Source: Valencia hispanica (taxonomy: Eukaryota; Chordata; Actinopteri; Cyprinodontiformes; Valenciidae). From it: a stretch of DNA of 64,000 nucleotides. The notes below the pieces were generated by a model. It had not been told where the DNA came from. It saw only the letters and a list, made by a program, of their open reading frames with translations, and ran no database searches. Each line of letters starts with the position of its first letter. Positions within the stretch are counted from its first letter, which is position 1. Below are positions 43,561-56,879 of the stretch, piece by piece. The DNA is taken from positions 29,175,735 to 29,239,734 of the forward strand of contig OY747712.1 of the NCBI GenBank assembly GCA_963556495.2, written 5' to 3'. Both the position numbers and the translations under genes were made by a program.

Positions 43561-46500
43561 CCCTAGAAAAATGCAACATAGTGAATTGATCTGAATATCT
43601 GTGAACCTTTCTGACTAATGATGTGCGGTCCAGTTCGAATAGAATGTTTATAGTGCTGGTGAGGCTTGCATCACAGGAGAAGTATAATTAATTTTTTGAG
43701 GGTTCCATCATGTTTCATTCAATTTTCACACAAACCAAACTACAATTAGTCATAACTTCCTGTTTGAGTGTTGATCAACAGCAGAGCCTATTTTTCTCAG
43801 TTGTATTTGCACTTTTTCCGGACTGAAATTACTGGTTTTAATCGAGTGAGCATGCAAATCTAAAAAGACAACTTTTATTTTCCCAAGGTTTTAATATGTG
43901 CTGCACTCAGATGTGGAAATTAAGCATTTCTGGGACAAATATGATCAGAACAATGAAATTAAAGCAATCTCACTCGGCCGAGGCATAGCTTTGCATATAC
44001 AAATAATGTGGAGATTTTTTCTTTTTGTCTTTTTGCTGTTGTTTGTTTTCATCCACAAATCTTCCTCTGTTGCCTGTTATTGCTGCATAAAAATATTCCT
44101 GGTTGCATTGTTTTGATAAAAAAATAGAATAAAATAATGCAGCACTAAGTAATTCAGGGTTTCACTCGTAAACCATAATTAGTTTAGTGTAAAATTCTTT
44201 ACATCATACTCGAGCACAGAAGGGGATAGTTTACAATAAGGTTTGGAGAGCATTAACATGCTGGATGCATTTGTTTAAATAAGAACTCTTGTAACCACAT
44301 GCAAATTTATATAAAATATACAACAGCCTCAACTTGAATTTAGAAAGGCTGGAATAGAATGAGAAAAAGACGTGGCATGCTTTTATGTAGGTCAGTGTTT
44401 TCAGATCAGCCGAAGACTTCTGCTTGTTTACGTATGAGAGAAGCACTGAGTGTGAGCGTACGTGGGGGGGGGGGGGGTTAAGGGGGGCTTGTGATAACTG
44501 CATGTATGTTGTGTACGTAGGGAGGCTAGGGCTGTGAGGGGGGTCTTGGAGGGCAGCCAGATGGAGACTGCAAAGCTAACAGGGAGGGCAACCATTGTCT
44601 GGTCATCCTCAGCATCCCTGCATCTCGTGTCAGTGCATCAGCATGCCGGGTAGGTCAGTGGGTTTATCTGTAGGTTCCATACTCCTTCAGCCATCCTCAA
44701 TACTCTTCAGTCCATCTTTCTAAAGGCATGTGGAGTGATTAGTGTTAAGGTAGGAGATAGGAGAGTTCATATTAGGGCACAGAAGCATGGTGCCAAAAAA
44801 TCTTGATTGTATTCTTGATTGTAAGATAACTCACTATAGTGCACATGCTGAAATGCCTACATAAATCTACCCCTGTGCCACAGGGAAATAGCACTGAGTT
44901 TTATGAAGGAAATAAAGTACACCAGGATAGGTGCAGAGATGAGAAAGCATGGTTCGAACAGTGTTTGAGCTGAATTAAGCCTACCGGCTTAATCCCATAA
45001 GCCTGCAACAGAAGCCCGCACTGAAATCAGCTTGTTTATCACAGTGTGTTTACTGGCCTTTTACAAGGGCTTGTCCACCAATAACTTACTGATGTAAAAT
45101 TATATTATTCTCTCACTTCAGCAAAACCTGTAAATTCTACAAACTTTTCTTTTCTGTTAAATATCTCATTTCTTCTCATCTTGTTTTGATTTTCTCTTGC
45201 CTTTAATTTCTCCTCTCTCTTGCCATATTTTGCCCTGAATGACAGCAGCTGCAACAGTTAAAACAGAGGTGCACTTTGCTTTAAGAGTAAATGATGGTGG
45301 CACATCATTTCTGTTTCCAAGCAACCATGTCACCGGAGAGGGCCAGCATGGATATTCTGAAGACACAATGTCAAAAAAATTTCAGGGCCAGCAGTCTGGT
45401 GGCCACACGCATGGATGCTTGTGCACACATACACACATACAGACAAACATCAATGCATTGCAGTTAACCTCAGCTAACCTTTAGCTGCTCTACTTTTCAA
45501 AAAGTCCAATATTAAGGAGTCTTGTCACATATAGCAAATTCATTTCTGAGTAGACTCAAGCTAAATAAAATAATACATTAATAACATAGGTAGGTTGAAT
45601 TTTGATCTACCTAATGTCCTGTTAGACATTTGTTGTTAGAAAGAAGTATTATGATGCATACTTACAATAGGGCTTTGTCTAGGCTGTTGTGAAAATCAAA
45701 GTGTCTTCTGTCTTTCCCTGAGTCCACGGTGCAATAATGAACTCTGACCTATGCACGAGGACCCATGCACTCTTCCACTTAAATCCACATAGACCCCCAT
45801 TCATTGTATTTTCAAACAGATTGTGCCCCACTAGAAGGAGTCCCAGTGATCCAAGAGGAAGATGAGACTAGAAGGGAGCTGGCCATCAGGTGCCCTGCCC
45901 GATGCTCCCTTCTCCTGGGCCAAAGATTGTACACCTCCAATCCAGATGCTGCCAGACTTCAAGCCAGCTGTAAGCTTCACTTCTGCACACATGTGCACAT
46001 GCTAAAGAAACAGGACACAATTGTGACTGCATGCATCACAAAAATGTACATCACGTTTTCAAATCAAAGTCCTCTTGCAGCCGCAGATCCAAGGTGGCTT
46101 TAAAAATATTTAAAATTCTTCTTTCCTGGAGCGTGTCTTTGTTTGTTCTATTGAATCAAAGTGTCACAAGTATAATAAAAAAGAGATCCACATCCACACT
46201 GCCCTCATGGTTGAGGTAGGGTATGGCATTCCCTGTCAGTTTTCTCTGTCCGGTTCAGCACAGTAGCTCGGTGCTTAAGCAGATGACACCGGGCTTCCCA
46301 GTTATACATCAAAACAAGAAGAACACGCCCACTGCCTACTGTAGCCACCTTACTCTAATACGTCAGTCTCTCTCTTTTGCTCTCTGTCCTCCCTTTTCTT
46401 TCAGGGTTCTTTATTGCTGAGGCCCTTTGAACTAAGATTCCTGAAACACTTATACATGAGGCTCTCCCTGCAGCCAACCTTGTTTTTTTTATTCTTGTGT

Positions 46501-47310
46501 CTCGCTTTCCTTTCTCTTTGCTGCTAAGAGGAAGCTTGAGCCTGAATTTGTTGTTCTGCTATCAGCACCACGGAGAGTTCTCCCTCTCAGGGGGGGTGAA
46601 GAAGGCGGGGAGTTGCCTGGGTGGGCACACAGGGACAAATGCAAAGATGGGAGAAGGGTAGGGGTAAGTGGGAGGAGTCAAAGGGTTGCCAGGGTGTGAC
46701 CTCATTAGACACAACCTCCTCTTCCCCTGGCAACCACTGCGATTCCCCTCTCTGATGCCTCCTCCTCCCGCTCCTCTCTTGCAGCTTATAAACAAGACCA
46801 TGGCACGAAAACACTTGCGGTGAATGCACAGTGTTGCTCTCGTGTGCCTTCTTTACATTTGTTGTGGCTAAAAGAAAGAGGAAAAAGGAAAATACTTGAG
46901 CAAGTGGAATGTCACTGCAGACTGTCTGTGGAATGAGTATTGGTTTCAACATAGTTGGTGGTGCAAAAGCTAGAGCTAAAAGGGAGGGGAAAGGGTGGGT
47001 GATTGGAGGGGACTGGGTTTGCCTGAATGGATTAACACCATGGACACAAAAGGATTAGGAAGCAGAGATCTGTTGTTTTTATCAACCCTTCCCTCCATTT
47101 CTCTTGACTCCTATCACTTCCCCATGTATCCTTCCACATGGGTTAGGGCCAAAAAGGTGGTGGAACAAGTTTTGGAATACAAATCATGCCAGTTAAAAAC
47201 ATGCAGTGGTCAGTTTTTGGAATACCAGAAGTTAAAATTATTTTGCAGAACAGCAGATCTTGAAAATGTGTGGAAGTTCACAAGGGGATCTAAAAGAGCA
47301 ACAAGCAGAG
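43560..47310. other. Intergenic sequence upstream of nyap2
   Basis: No coding exon recognised. It contains a run of G at 44465-44480 and scattered low-complexity DNA. A TATA-like TTTATAAG on the minus strand near 46785-46792, with a GA-rich stretch downstream, is a weak candidate for a nyap2 distal promoter and non-coding first exon. Confidence 0.3.
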
Positions 47311-47490
47311 GCAGGTAGTCTCTAGTTATATTTACTTTGTTAAATTTATTTGAGTAACTTTTTGAAAATAAATGTACTTTTAGAGTAGTTTTACTAGACC
47401 ATACTTTTTACTTTTGCCTGAGTACTTTTTTTTATGAAGTATTGCTACTCTTACTTGAGTACAATTTCTGGCTATTCTACCCACAGCGAG
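47310..47490 (+). repeat. ACTTGAGTA-type dispersed repeat, copy 1
   Basis: Repeated GAGTAC/ACTTGAGTAC motifs ending CTATTCTACCCAC. The same consensus in the same orientation recurs at 49840-49985, on the other side of a LINE. From memory it resembles the ends of a non-autonomous DNA transposon common in fish. Confidence 0.5.
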
Positions 47491-47547
47491 TAACTTTACT
47501 GAATGAAACTTAATGCTTGTCTTAACCAAAAATGCATGAGACTCAAA

Positions 47548-49700
47548 CATAGGCAAGACAAGGCAATTTTCTTTGTATAGCACACTTTCAACAACAAAGT
47601 AATTAAAGGTGCTTTACATGATTAGGGGATAAAGTAAAAACAGCAATAAAGCATAAAATACACACAGAGCATGTGAGATGTAAAAACATTACTCAAAAGC
47701 AGATATGAATTTAGCATAAAGTAAAAACAGCAATAAAGCATGAAACACACACAAAACATATGATACATGAAAACATTACTCAAAGGCAGCCAAACAGATG
47801 GGTTTTTAGCTGTGATTTAAAATAACTCAATGTTTCAGCAGCTTTGCAGATGTCTTGAAGTTTGTTACAGATTAGAAGAGCATATAAACTGAAAGCTGCT
47901 TCTCCATGTTTGGTTCTAATTCTAGGGATGTTTATTATACTGGAATTAGAGGACCTGAGTAGTCTGGAGGGTTGGTATAGTGACAGTAGATTTATTGTCT
48001 TATTTGTCTGTGTCGCCTTGTTTATAATGTCTGCTTACTGTTTTCATGTCTTAATTTTTTGTTTTATCTTACTAACCATTTAATTTCATGTCTATTGTCT
48101 TTTGTTCATGTCTATTGTGGTTGTTGTTTTGTGGGCTTTCCTGTCTGTCAACAGCAACCTGCCCTGGGACTACAGATGAAAATTAGCCATTGCGGCTAAC
48201 TCTAACATATTTACATGTGGACTCATGTTAATTAATATGCACTGTCCTATCTTAAATTAATAAATAAAATAAAAATAAATAATCCTAGAAATGTTCTTCA
48301 GGTGATAGATGGGTGATCTTGTTATTGCCTTTATGTGACCCTGGAGCTTCAGGTCTGAGTCCATTACTACATCTAGATTCCGGGCCTGATCAGTAATTTC
48401 TAGCTGTATTGACTGAAGCTGTGTGCTGACTCTTCATCGTTCCTCTTTAGGTCCCAAAATAAATACTTCAGTATTGTTTCTGTTCAGCTGGAGAAAGTTA
48501 TGGCACATCCATCCACTGATTTGCTCGATGCATTTACTTAGGGTTTGGATGGGTCCAAAGTCACCTGGTGACATTGTAATGTAGAGCTGAGTATCATCTG
48601 CATAGTTATGGTAAGTAATCTTATTAGTTGATATAATCTGAGCTAGTGGGAGCATGTAGATATTAAATAAGAGAGGCCCCGGGATGAAGCCCTGGGGCGC
48701 CCCACATGTGATTTCTGTTTGTTCTGATGAAAAATTGCCTATTGACTCAAAGAAGTTCCTGTTCTTAAGGTAAGACTCAAACCAGCCAAGTACTGTACCT
48801 GAGACGCCGATGCAGCTCACCAATCGTTCCAATAGTGCATCATGATCAACAGTGTTAAATCCTGTGCTGAGGTAGTAAAGTACCAGCACAGTGGTTCTAC
48901 CACAGTCTGTATTTATGAGGATGTCATTGAAAACTTTGACGAGGGCAGTCTCGGTGCTGTGGTGAGCACGGAAACCAGACTACAAAACATAAAACGTCAT
49001 TGTTAGGAAGCTTATTAATTGTTGAAGCACAGCTTTTTAATAATCTTACTGATGAATGGACGATTAGAGATTGGCCTGTGCCAACCCTTGTTTAGGGTTG
49101 GAATTTCTTTTGTTTCTTTCTTCTTCGGCACAGATGTAAATGTTTCAGTGCGCCACTGTTCATCAAACTGTGGTGTTCTACCCATTAAGCGCCTTTTGGC
49201 TGAGAAAGTAGTGTTGTTCTGGGGCTTCTGTGCGGGACTTTTGGAACGAGTTAACACCGGGCTGCCAAGTTCTTGCTCTTTGGGTGTAGTCATCGGTAAA
49301 GTTGTCTCATTTTTATATCCAATGTTTACTTCCATGTTGTTCAAGGCAACGTATCTTCATCTCCATTGCATCCATTCTCTGGAGCAGTTTGTCAAAGTCC
49401 TCAGCTGAGCAAAACACCATTTTGTCAATCCACAGTCCTTCAAAAAATAATACAAAAAAGAGATCCAGTCTAATACAGTAACTCTAGAGGCTAGGTGTAT
49501 AAAGTAACTAAGAAAAAAATCTAAGAAAATAAGAAAAGAGAATAAGGTGAGAGATTGGGAGAGATCAGGAGAGGCTGCTCCTACTTCAGTAGCCACCTTC
49601 AAGAGTTTATGTTGAAGTGAGACCTCTTGTTTGTACACAATCTTCATTTTAACATTATTTTCTGTCTGCTGAGGCTGTTGTGTCATATGGACTTCGAGTG
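47548..49700 (-). mobile_element. L2-type LINE, internally deleted
   Basis: Read on the minus strand it starts near 49700 with a 5' UTR and ORF1-like region (coiled-coil-like LLQRMDAMEMKIR in one frame; LTRSKSPAQKPQNN in 49344-49015). It then jumps to the reverse-transcriptase block HRPISNRPFISKIIKKL. The RT part 48889-48434 has [36 protein letters not shown] and [16 protein letters not shown]. The 3' end is the GCAATTTTCTTTGTATAGCA-type terminus at 47548. The endonuclease is missing, so a large internal deletion occurred. Confidence 0.75.
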
Positions 49701-49839
49701 CGTACCTTTGTCCAATATTTGTACATTACCTACTGTAAGTATTGGTTTCATTAGTTTTACTTTGAAATACAATGATGTGGAAAAATGTTTCTTCTTGTCA
49801 AATTTGTTGTTTTACAATTATGCCAATTATGTATTTCTA

Positions 49840-49985
49840 CTCAAGTACTCAGTACTTGAGTAGCCTTTTTACCAAATACTCTACATGAGTACATTTTTGG
49901 ATGACTACTTTGTTCTTTTACTTGAGTAAAAATATGTTGAAGTAGTGCTACTTTTACTTGAGTACAGGCTACTGTACCCACCTCT
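49840..49985 (+). repeat. ACTTGAGTA-type dispersed repeat, copy 2
   Basis: ACTCAAGTACTCAGTACTTG, TTTTACTTGAGTAAAAATAT and a terminal CTACTGTACCCACCTCTGG. Direct orientation relative to the copy at 47310-47490. Confidence 0.55.
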
Positions 49986-49999
49986 GGCAAAAAGAACAC

Positions 50000-50145
50000 A
50001 GTAAAGTATTCCTGTACTTATTCCTGTACTTTTGCTCTTCCTGCACCCTGCTGTAATGCTTTTGATGTTTTATGTAAAGCACTTCGAATTGTCTTGTAAC
50101 ATGAATTGTGCTATACAAATAAACTTGCCTTGCCTAAAGGCTCTA
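50000..50145 (+). mobile_element. L2-type LINE 3' end
   Basis: TGTAAAGCACTTCGAATTGT and GTGCTATACAAATAAACTTG followed by CCTTGCC form the typical 3' terminus of L2-type fish LINEs. No coding sequence is attached. Confidence 0.65.
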
Positions 50146-53100
50146 TGATCCACAAATCGTGTTTCATTGCAAATAAAAAAATAGGGAGGTAGGACAGGGT
50201 GGACATTAATCTTACATCTCTGCACCCACTTCAATACTCATATCAGCAAACCAGGGGCAAAACAAACAGCTGAAATGATCTTATTGAGATAAAAAAAATG
50301 TACATTCAAAAGGTAGCCAGACTCTCTTTTTGGCTATTGTGAAGGATGTGGCCGACTGATCTTTCACATAAGAAATTAGCCCGATCATACTGGCTTATCA
50401 CACACACACACATAGAGATGTGCATTCATAAAAGGGCCAGTGCAACCTAAGTGTGCCTAATCTCAAAGGGAGTGTTTAGAGCACATAAGAATTAGATGAA
50501 AACAGACAGTAAAAGAAAACCCCAGGAATGAAAAGGGTTAAACAAATATTTCCACCTACAGTATGTGCTCAAGGGTAGTTTGTTTTGTGAACAGTAGAGT
50601 ACACTCCCTCTGGGACATAACAAGGGGTGAAACAGAATGCACTTCCTGGAACTTTCTAGTTCATATGTAGCCTTGAAGGAAAACATTTGCATTCAGTGAA
50701 AAATACATCAAATTTGACTGTATTCAAATGCTTTGTTATCCGGATTACAATTGGAATTGTTTAGATTTTAGTCAACTTATCCAGGCCAATTAAACCAACT
50801 GTACACATTTATTGTGTGTCATTACAAGGGCCGTGACATGATTAGATGTTTATTATCAGAATTTTCAAACAAATCTTTAAGTAATAGGAATCTGGCATAG
50901 ATTCTGTTTTCTACTCTAAAATGACATTTTTTTATTTTTTATTAATTAAAAGATTAGAAATTTTAAGGTAAAATGCTTAAAATAAAAATTTTTATTTAAT
51001 ATTTCCAATATATAATTACTATATACAAATACAGACTAACATACCCTGGAGCGGATATGTGGTACTCAATTCAGTTATGCATGTTGCAATGTTGTATTGA
51101 TCCAGTACTCTAACGTGCTAATGAAGAGTCTATAAAAACTTTATACCAATCAATGAAATTATACAGAGGAAATACGTTTGCTGAATAAATGAATACAGGG
51201 GCAGCTGTGCATTTGAATGGTTACTAAACAGAATACACTTAATATAAGCAACCAACACATCCAAGGGGTTTGCCTGTCAATAGTATTCACTTTTAAAGTG
51301 CAGATTCTTGAAGGTGTTTTCGATGCTTAGTCACATTCTGTTTACTCTGGAAGTCCAGTACAGGTGTAGATGAATATGGAGCTGGTGGAACACATAGTGA
51401 GACAGATGTCAGACTCTCATTAAAGATGCAACATTGCATGCTTCCATTCCTCAGATCTTGGAGAGAGAAATGGAGCATAAGGTTTCTGGTCACACCAGCC
51501 GTTTGCAGAAATCTGACCAATCTATGATTCAGTCAGCTCAAGCTCAAAAATTCATTTATTCAGTCTTTGTTCCATACAAATAAAACCCAACATATTTAAG
51601 AGCATTGTGATGGATTTTTTAAAATATTGAGAATCTTTAAAAATCTCAATTTCCCTCAAATGCTGCAAGCTTCAAAGCACTAATTTAACAGCTCTCTTTC
51701 CCTCCAGAGATGTTAAGCTGAGGCATGTCCTTAATGTCCACCCTTCACACTTCATGCTGTTTACAACAAGACAGAGAGGTGAAAATTAGAGGCGGAAGTC
51801 AGTAATGTCCCCAACAGGCAGCCACTGGGCTTAACCCCCTCTAAATCTATAGATCTCCAGTTTATAGAGCCAGAAGTGATGAGATAAAGCACCTGCAGAT
51901 TGGGCACAACGTATGGAATGCAGGCAAATTGGTAGAATATCTCCTACCATTACTACTGGAACCTCTTCAGCCCTCCAAAGACCTATTTATAGGACAGAAA
52001 TAGTGATTTTTTTCAACACCCATCACAGTTTTCATGACAATAATCCATAAAATGGGTATTTCACATTTCATAGATTTTATGAAAATATTGTACTTCTGTT
52101 CTAAGCAGCTGGTGGTACTTAGTAAAAAAAATATAGGGTGGCTGATGAGTTTCTGCAAAATCAAATAGTCTATATTTTGAAGATATGTTTTATTTTACTG
52201 ATATTACTTTTAATTTTAAAATAAAGTTAATGCCAAGGATGGAAAACACAAATGCATCCTATATTGATTTACACTCTAAAAATTGCTATTTCCCCTCCCA
52301 CTGACCTTATTTTGCACTTTCTCTACATATTTACAACAGCAAAATGACTATGGGGGCAATCTGAAGTGGAGAGAAGTTGGACATTTAGCACCCTCTGGTG
52401 TAAACAATGTCTTTTAACACTTAAAACACTATACCAAACTGCTCCTTAAATTAAATTAAATGTTTTATAAAAGTGTGTATTTTAAAAAAGCAAATTGAGC
52501 ATTGTCAAATGCACAGATATGCCAGTTTTCCATTGTATCCAACATTTATGTTTGGAGAAATATCATGCCACTCACCCAATACATAAATAAATAACTATGG
52601 GAACACCACCTTTATATCCCTAAGTAATTCTGAGCCAATTAAATTGTTAAATGCATAGTTTCTACACATTTAATAGAGTCAAATGGCTGTTATAAGTCCA
52701 CATGTAACTGACATTTTCTGAATTGAGTTAACACAGTCCTTGTGAACTATCACACATGAACCATCTGTTTCACTTATTTGCAAAATATACCTGTAAGACA
52801 TTCCCCACACCATCTCCCTATCATCCACAGCAAACTGAAACGGTACCAAAAGATAATGAAGCAGTAACATGCATCACTTCTGACAACAGTTTGCCAGTCT
52901 GCTGCTGACTGTGATCCTGTACAGCCTCAGACACGCAGAAGTTGGTACTTAATTTTTAACTTTGTTTAGTTACATTCACCTAAATAACTATTGGGGTGGA
53001 GTCACACCCACACACTTCCATGTGTAGTTTTACAGCACCACACTTTTCAGCTTTACACACAAAACAGTTAACACATAGCAAACAGCATGTACAATTAATA

Positions 53101-53590
53101 TAAAATACAAGGTAAGTCTATGGTCCAAGGGAGAAATAAAACAGATATTTATGTATGGTTAATTGGCAATTTGTTAACCACCACTTTAATTGTTTTTTTA
53201 AGGAATGACTAGTTGTTGCAATCCCTGACATGTACTAGTAATTCTTCCTGCGAGTGTGTGTATCTAACCATAAACCATATGACTAAATTTGGTCCTTTGC
53301 TTCACTGCATAACAGTCTGCTCTGGCTTGTGCTCTGATTTTTGTGTTACTGTCTTTTCTTTGAATAGTGCCATATATTGGTGGGGGTGCAAGCCCATTTA
53401 GAAACTTAAAAACAAGATAAACATCCATCAAAATGTTATGACTTTAAAAGCATATCTGTGAAAATATTATTGTATGCCTAAGCACTTTTCCAGCCTGGAG
53501 GGTGAGAAAAGGTCTTATATAACAGAGATATGTCAGGTTAAACTTAATATTAATGTTTTAACAAGTTCTTTAATTGTAAGATGGGAGTTG
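50146..53590. other. Intergenic sequence, nothing recognised
   Basis: AT-rich DNA between nyap2 and the glypican gene. Short reading frames here have no recognisable similarity or splice context. No tRNA or repeat ends identified. Confidence 0.4.
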
Positions 53591-54060
53591 GCGACTATCA
53601 ATCAACCAATCAGATTTATTTGTAGAGCATTTTTCATGATAAAATCAGCGCAAAGTGCTTTACATGATAAAAACAGAAAACACATTTAAAGCAAAGTCGA
53701 TCATACACAACCAGTTAAACTCTCAGCACACACAAGACACATACACACGCTGTCCCCTGCCCCTTCACTGCAAAAACATTGCTCAAACAGTTCATATTTC
53801 ATGAAGTGAACATTAAATAAAATAATACATCTAGAATGATACCACTGTGAGAAAACAATATTTGGGAGATCCATCCAGACTGGAAGCCACCCCACACCCA
53901 CAGAAGAGCCACCACAGGGACCGCCGTGGTCAGGGCTGGCAGGTATCCACAGGAGAGCCATAAGGCTGCTGTGCACCATGACAAAAGCGATCCCAGTGGC
54001 AGCGACCTCCATGGCTAACCTGGCAGGACTCCCAGCGAGGATCCCCATGAAGGAAACACT
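53590..54060 (-). repeat. Dispersed repeat, probably a LINE 3' region
   Basis: AATCAGATTTATTTGTAGAG and CAAAGTGCTTTACATGATAA are the common 3' start of minus-oriented L2-type fish LINEs. The following GC-rich stretch (GCCACCCCACACCCACAGAA) fits the 3' UTR of such elements. No RT remains. Confidence 0.45.
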
Positions 54061-54099
54061 GGAGTTAGTCTCTATAAAACAATTTGTAAAAACACTTTA

Positions 54100-54100
<1 letters not shown>

Positions 54101-54190
<90 letters not shown>
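54101..54190. repeat. (TAA)n microsatellite
   Basis: About 30 uninterrupted TAA units. The poly-isoleucine frame on the minus strand is an artefact. Confidence 0.95.
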
Positions 54191-54899
54191 CAGATAAAGA
54201 ATAATAAAAAGTAATAGCAATAAAAAATATACAAAAATAAAATAACGAATAAAATAAGATAAGAAATACAATTTGGATAAATAAAATAACCGAATTAAAA
54301 GCGAAGCTAAAAAGGTAGGACTTGAGCTTCTTACCTCAATTAGCTTTTTGGTGCTCTTAGAGAGCACCACAGGAGGGTGTTTCCATTACATTCCTCATTT
54401 TTTGGTCATGGTGAGCCCATTGCTGCAATTAATTTGTCTGGCACATTTACAACCGAGCAATCCTAGAACAACTAAAATCTGATGCCACTCCATGTTATTT
54501 TTACATTTGACAGAACAGGAAGTCTCCCTATGTTCAGTGCTTCTTGGTACAGTGCCAAGAAACACCACAGGTGGGGAGGTGTTGACATAGTGCATGGGAG
54601 GAAGACATGTTGCTCAAAATGTTTGGTTAATTTGACAAAGTGCCGTGTGAATGCAAATTGCACCAGGTAAAAAAAGCAACAATGTTGCACTTTAGATACC
54701 CAATCGAACTGAGTCTACCGGACTATCAGGTGTGAAAACGACCTAAGACTGGTCCCAGTATAGAGGCTTGTGGAACTACAATCTACATCTCAAATCAAAT
54801 CTTAAGGCATTTCATGCAGTGAGGATCAACGATCACTGTCTGAGTATAAACTAAGGATAGAAGATGTGCCTCAAAAATGTGCCTCTGTCTGTTGTACAG

Positions 54900-55430
54900 T
54901 GGCTAAATTATATCATCCAGAACATCCAGCTTGTTGTCTTAAAACCATTTCTATGCAACTTTAGCTTTATGCTTTGAGTCATTGTGTAGATGGATAAATA
55001 AATGTTCTCTGAAGCTGTAGTTCTCTTGTAGATGGAAACAAATTGACCTCCAGCATTTCCCTGCCTTCCTTTTATCTTCTACTTTTACAAGGCTGCTGCC
55101 GATAAGCATCCACACAGCATGATCCTGCCACCATCATGCTTTACAGTTGGAATTATGTGTTTGAGGGGATATTCAATATTTGGTGTCTGTCAAACATAAC
55201 ATTTTGTCTGATGACCAAAAACCTCAATTTTGGTCTCACCAGACCAAAAAAACTTTCTTCCACTTGACCACATGCCTTTTGGCAAACTCTAGTTGAGCCT
55301 TGAGTTTTCTCAAAAGTGGTTTTCTCATTACCACTGTCAGATAAAGCTTTGACCGGTTAAGACCACAGACAACATTTGTTGTAGGGAGAGTCTCTTCCAT
55401 CTCAGCTGCCAAAGCTGAAGCACAATATTT
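54900..55430 (-). mobile_element. Decayed Tc1-like fragment
   Basis: Plus-strand blocks CACACAGCATGATCCTGCCA, CACCATCATGCTTTACAGTT and TCTCACCAGACCAAAAAAAC are the usual reverse complement of Tc1 transposase. It is related to the copy at 20374-21975 (shared GAAGCTGTAGTT and GATAAATAAATGTTCT-like blocks). No ends remain. Confidence 0.7.
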
Positions 55431-55432
55431 TT

Positions 55433-55620
55433 CTCAAAAAGAGTTCCTTCTTCAACACACCTGAATCAAATGATTACCTGCTCATTACCAGGCCTCTGCA
55501 GAGCTGAATGACTGCTGGTGAGGGAACTCAACTATTTGATTCAGGTGTATTGTAGCAGACATGTATCTAAAAGTTGCAGGATGGTAGCTCTAGGTTGGTA
55601 GGACTGGACTTTTCTGACAG
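55433..55620. repeat. hAT-like MITE, degraded copy
   Basis: CAACACACCTGAATCAAATG, CAGGCCTCTGCAGAGCTGAA and TTTGATTCAGGTGTATTGTA form an internally inverted unit like the better copy at 61780-61998. Confidence 0.55.
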
Positions 55621-56129
55621 GGAAACTCACATTTACACCAGAACTCACATTAACACACTAGTAACCTGACAAATTGTGTTGATCGTGATCTATTATTTAT
55701 ACACACCCTCAGAGCACCTGCAGATTTTTCCCGCACCTCTACATGGTCTACCATTCTGGGTCAGTGGGCCACTCAACATTCACAGAAGACAGTCATTGAT
55801 ACCCTCCAAAAGGAGAGTAAGCCACAGGCTATAGACCCATCAATGCAGATGACCTAAAGGCTGCTATCAACATGGGCTTCCATTAAACCGCAGCAGTGCC
55901 ACAGGCTGATCACCTCGAAACCATTCCATGTTGATGCAGTATTTAAGCAAAATAAGTTTCATCCAAGTGCATTAAGTGCATATAAATGAACCTACTTTTA
56001 GAGGCTTTACATTTCTGCTTCAAATATCATTTTTCATTGATCTAATGTAATAGTGAAATGTTTTGAGACACTGAATTTTGAGTTTTCATTGTCGGCCATA
56101 ATTATCATAATTATCACAAAAAATTTAAT

Positions 56130-56420
56130 TCATTTCAATTCAAATTCAAAAATACTTTATTGATACCAGAGCGAAATTAAGTGTTGGTATAGCTCATACA
56201 ATTAATTCTTTAATAAGTTGTAGATCATGAAGGCTGTGGGCAGGAAAGATTTCCTGTAGTGGTCTCTTTTGCAGCGAAACTGAAGAAGCCTTCAAATGAA
56301 GACACTCTGTTGTTGCAGGATAGTCTCAAGAAGAGGATGGTCAGCTCCAGATGTTCCACAGTTGTCCCCTAATACGGGACAATATTTCAAGCCTTCAAGA
56401 AATGAAGGCTTGAAATATTT
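56130..56420 (-). repeat. Dispersed repeat of LINE 3'-end type
   Basis: AAATACTTTATTGATACCAG, AAGATTTCCTGTAGTGGTCT and GAAGAGGATGGTCAG follow the pattern of a common fish repeat beginning ACTTTATTGATCC. Class uncertain. Confidence 0.4.
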
Positions 56421-56879
56421 ATCGTTATGTCATGGTACTTGTTGTCCATGAGAGGGCGTCATTGCATCACAAATAAACAGGTTACAACATGTAAAACGTT
56501 ACTAGAACTCCATAGACTTATCATTCTATTTTTTTTTTTTTTATTTTTTTTTTACAAATTACTTAATGAATAATGACTCATTATCAAGGATTACAATTAA
56601 TAAAAAAAAGACTGCGACATAAATCTTGAGACACTCCAGTTATCTCTTGTGATAATATACTTTTTCAGCATTAATTCATCCTGAAGATGCAATTAGGTGA
56701 TGTCGGTAAGGTGTGTAACAGGGAAACACAAACGTATGGAAAGGCTGACATTATAATAACCACATATGTTCTTCTTTCAGGAAACTTGGTAGTTTATTTG
56801 TCAGAGTTTAAACTGTTAAATGTAATTCCCAAATCACACGGAGTGCAAAGTCCTAAAAATCTATAACAGTAGGCCTTAC

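Noticed and set aside
45804..46103. A 99-residue plus-strand frame upstream of nyap2
   Set aside because: No recognised similarity, no splice signals and no neighbouring exons in phase.
53701..54048. A 115-residue minus-strand frame with hydrophobic stretches
   Set aside because: It sits in a dispersed LINE-type 3' region, with no start context, splice sites or recognised domain.
54065..54370. Poly-isoleucine reading frame of 101 residues
   Set aside because: It is produced by the (TAA)n microsatellite read on the minus strand.
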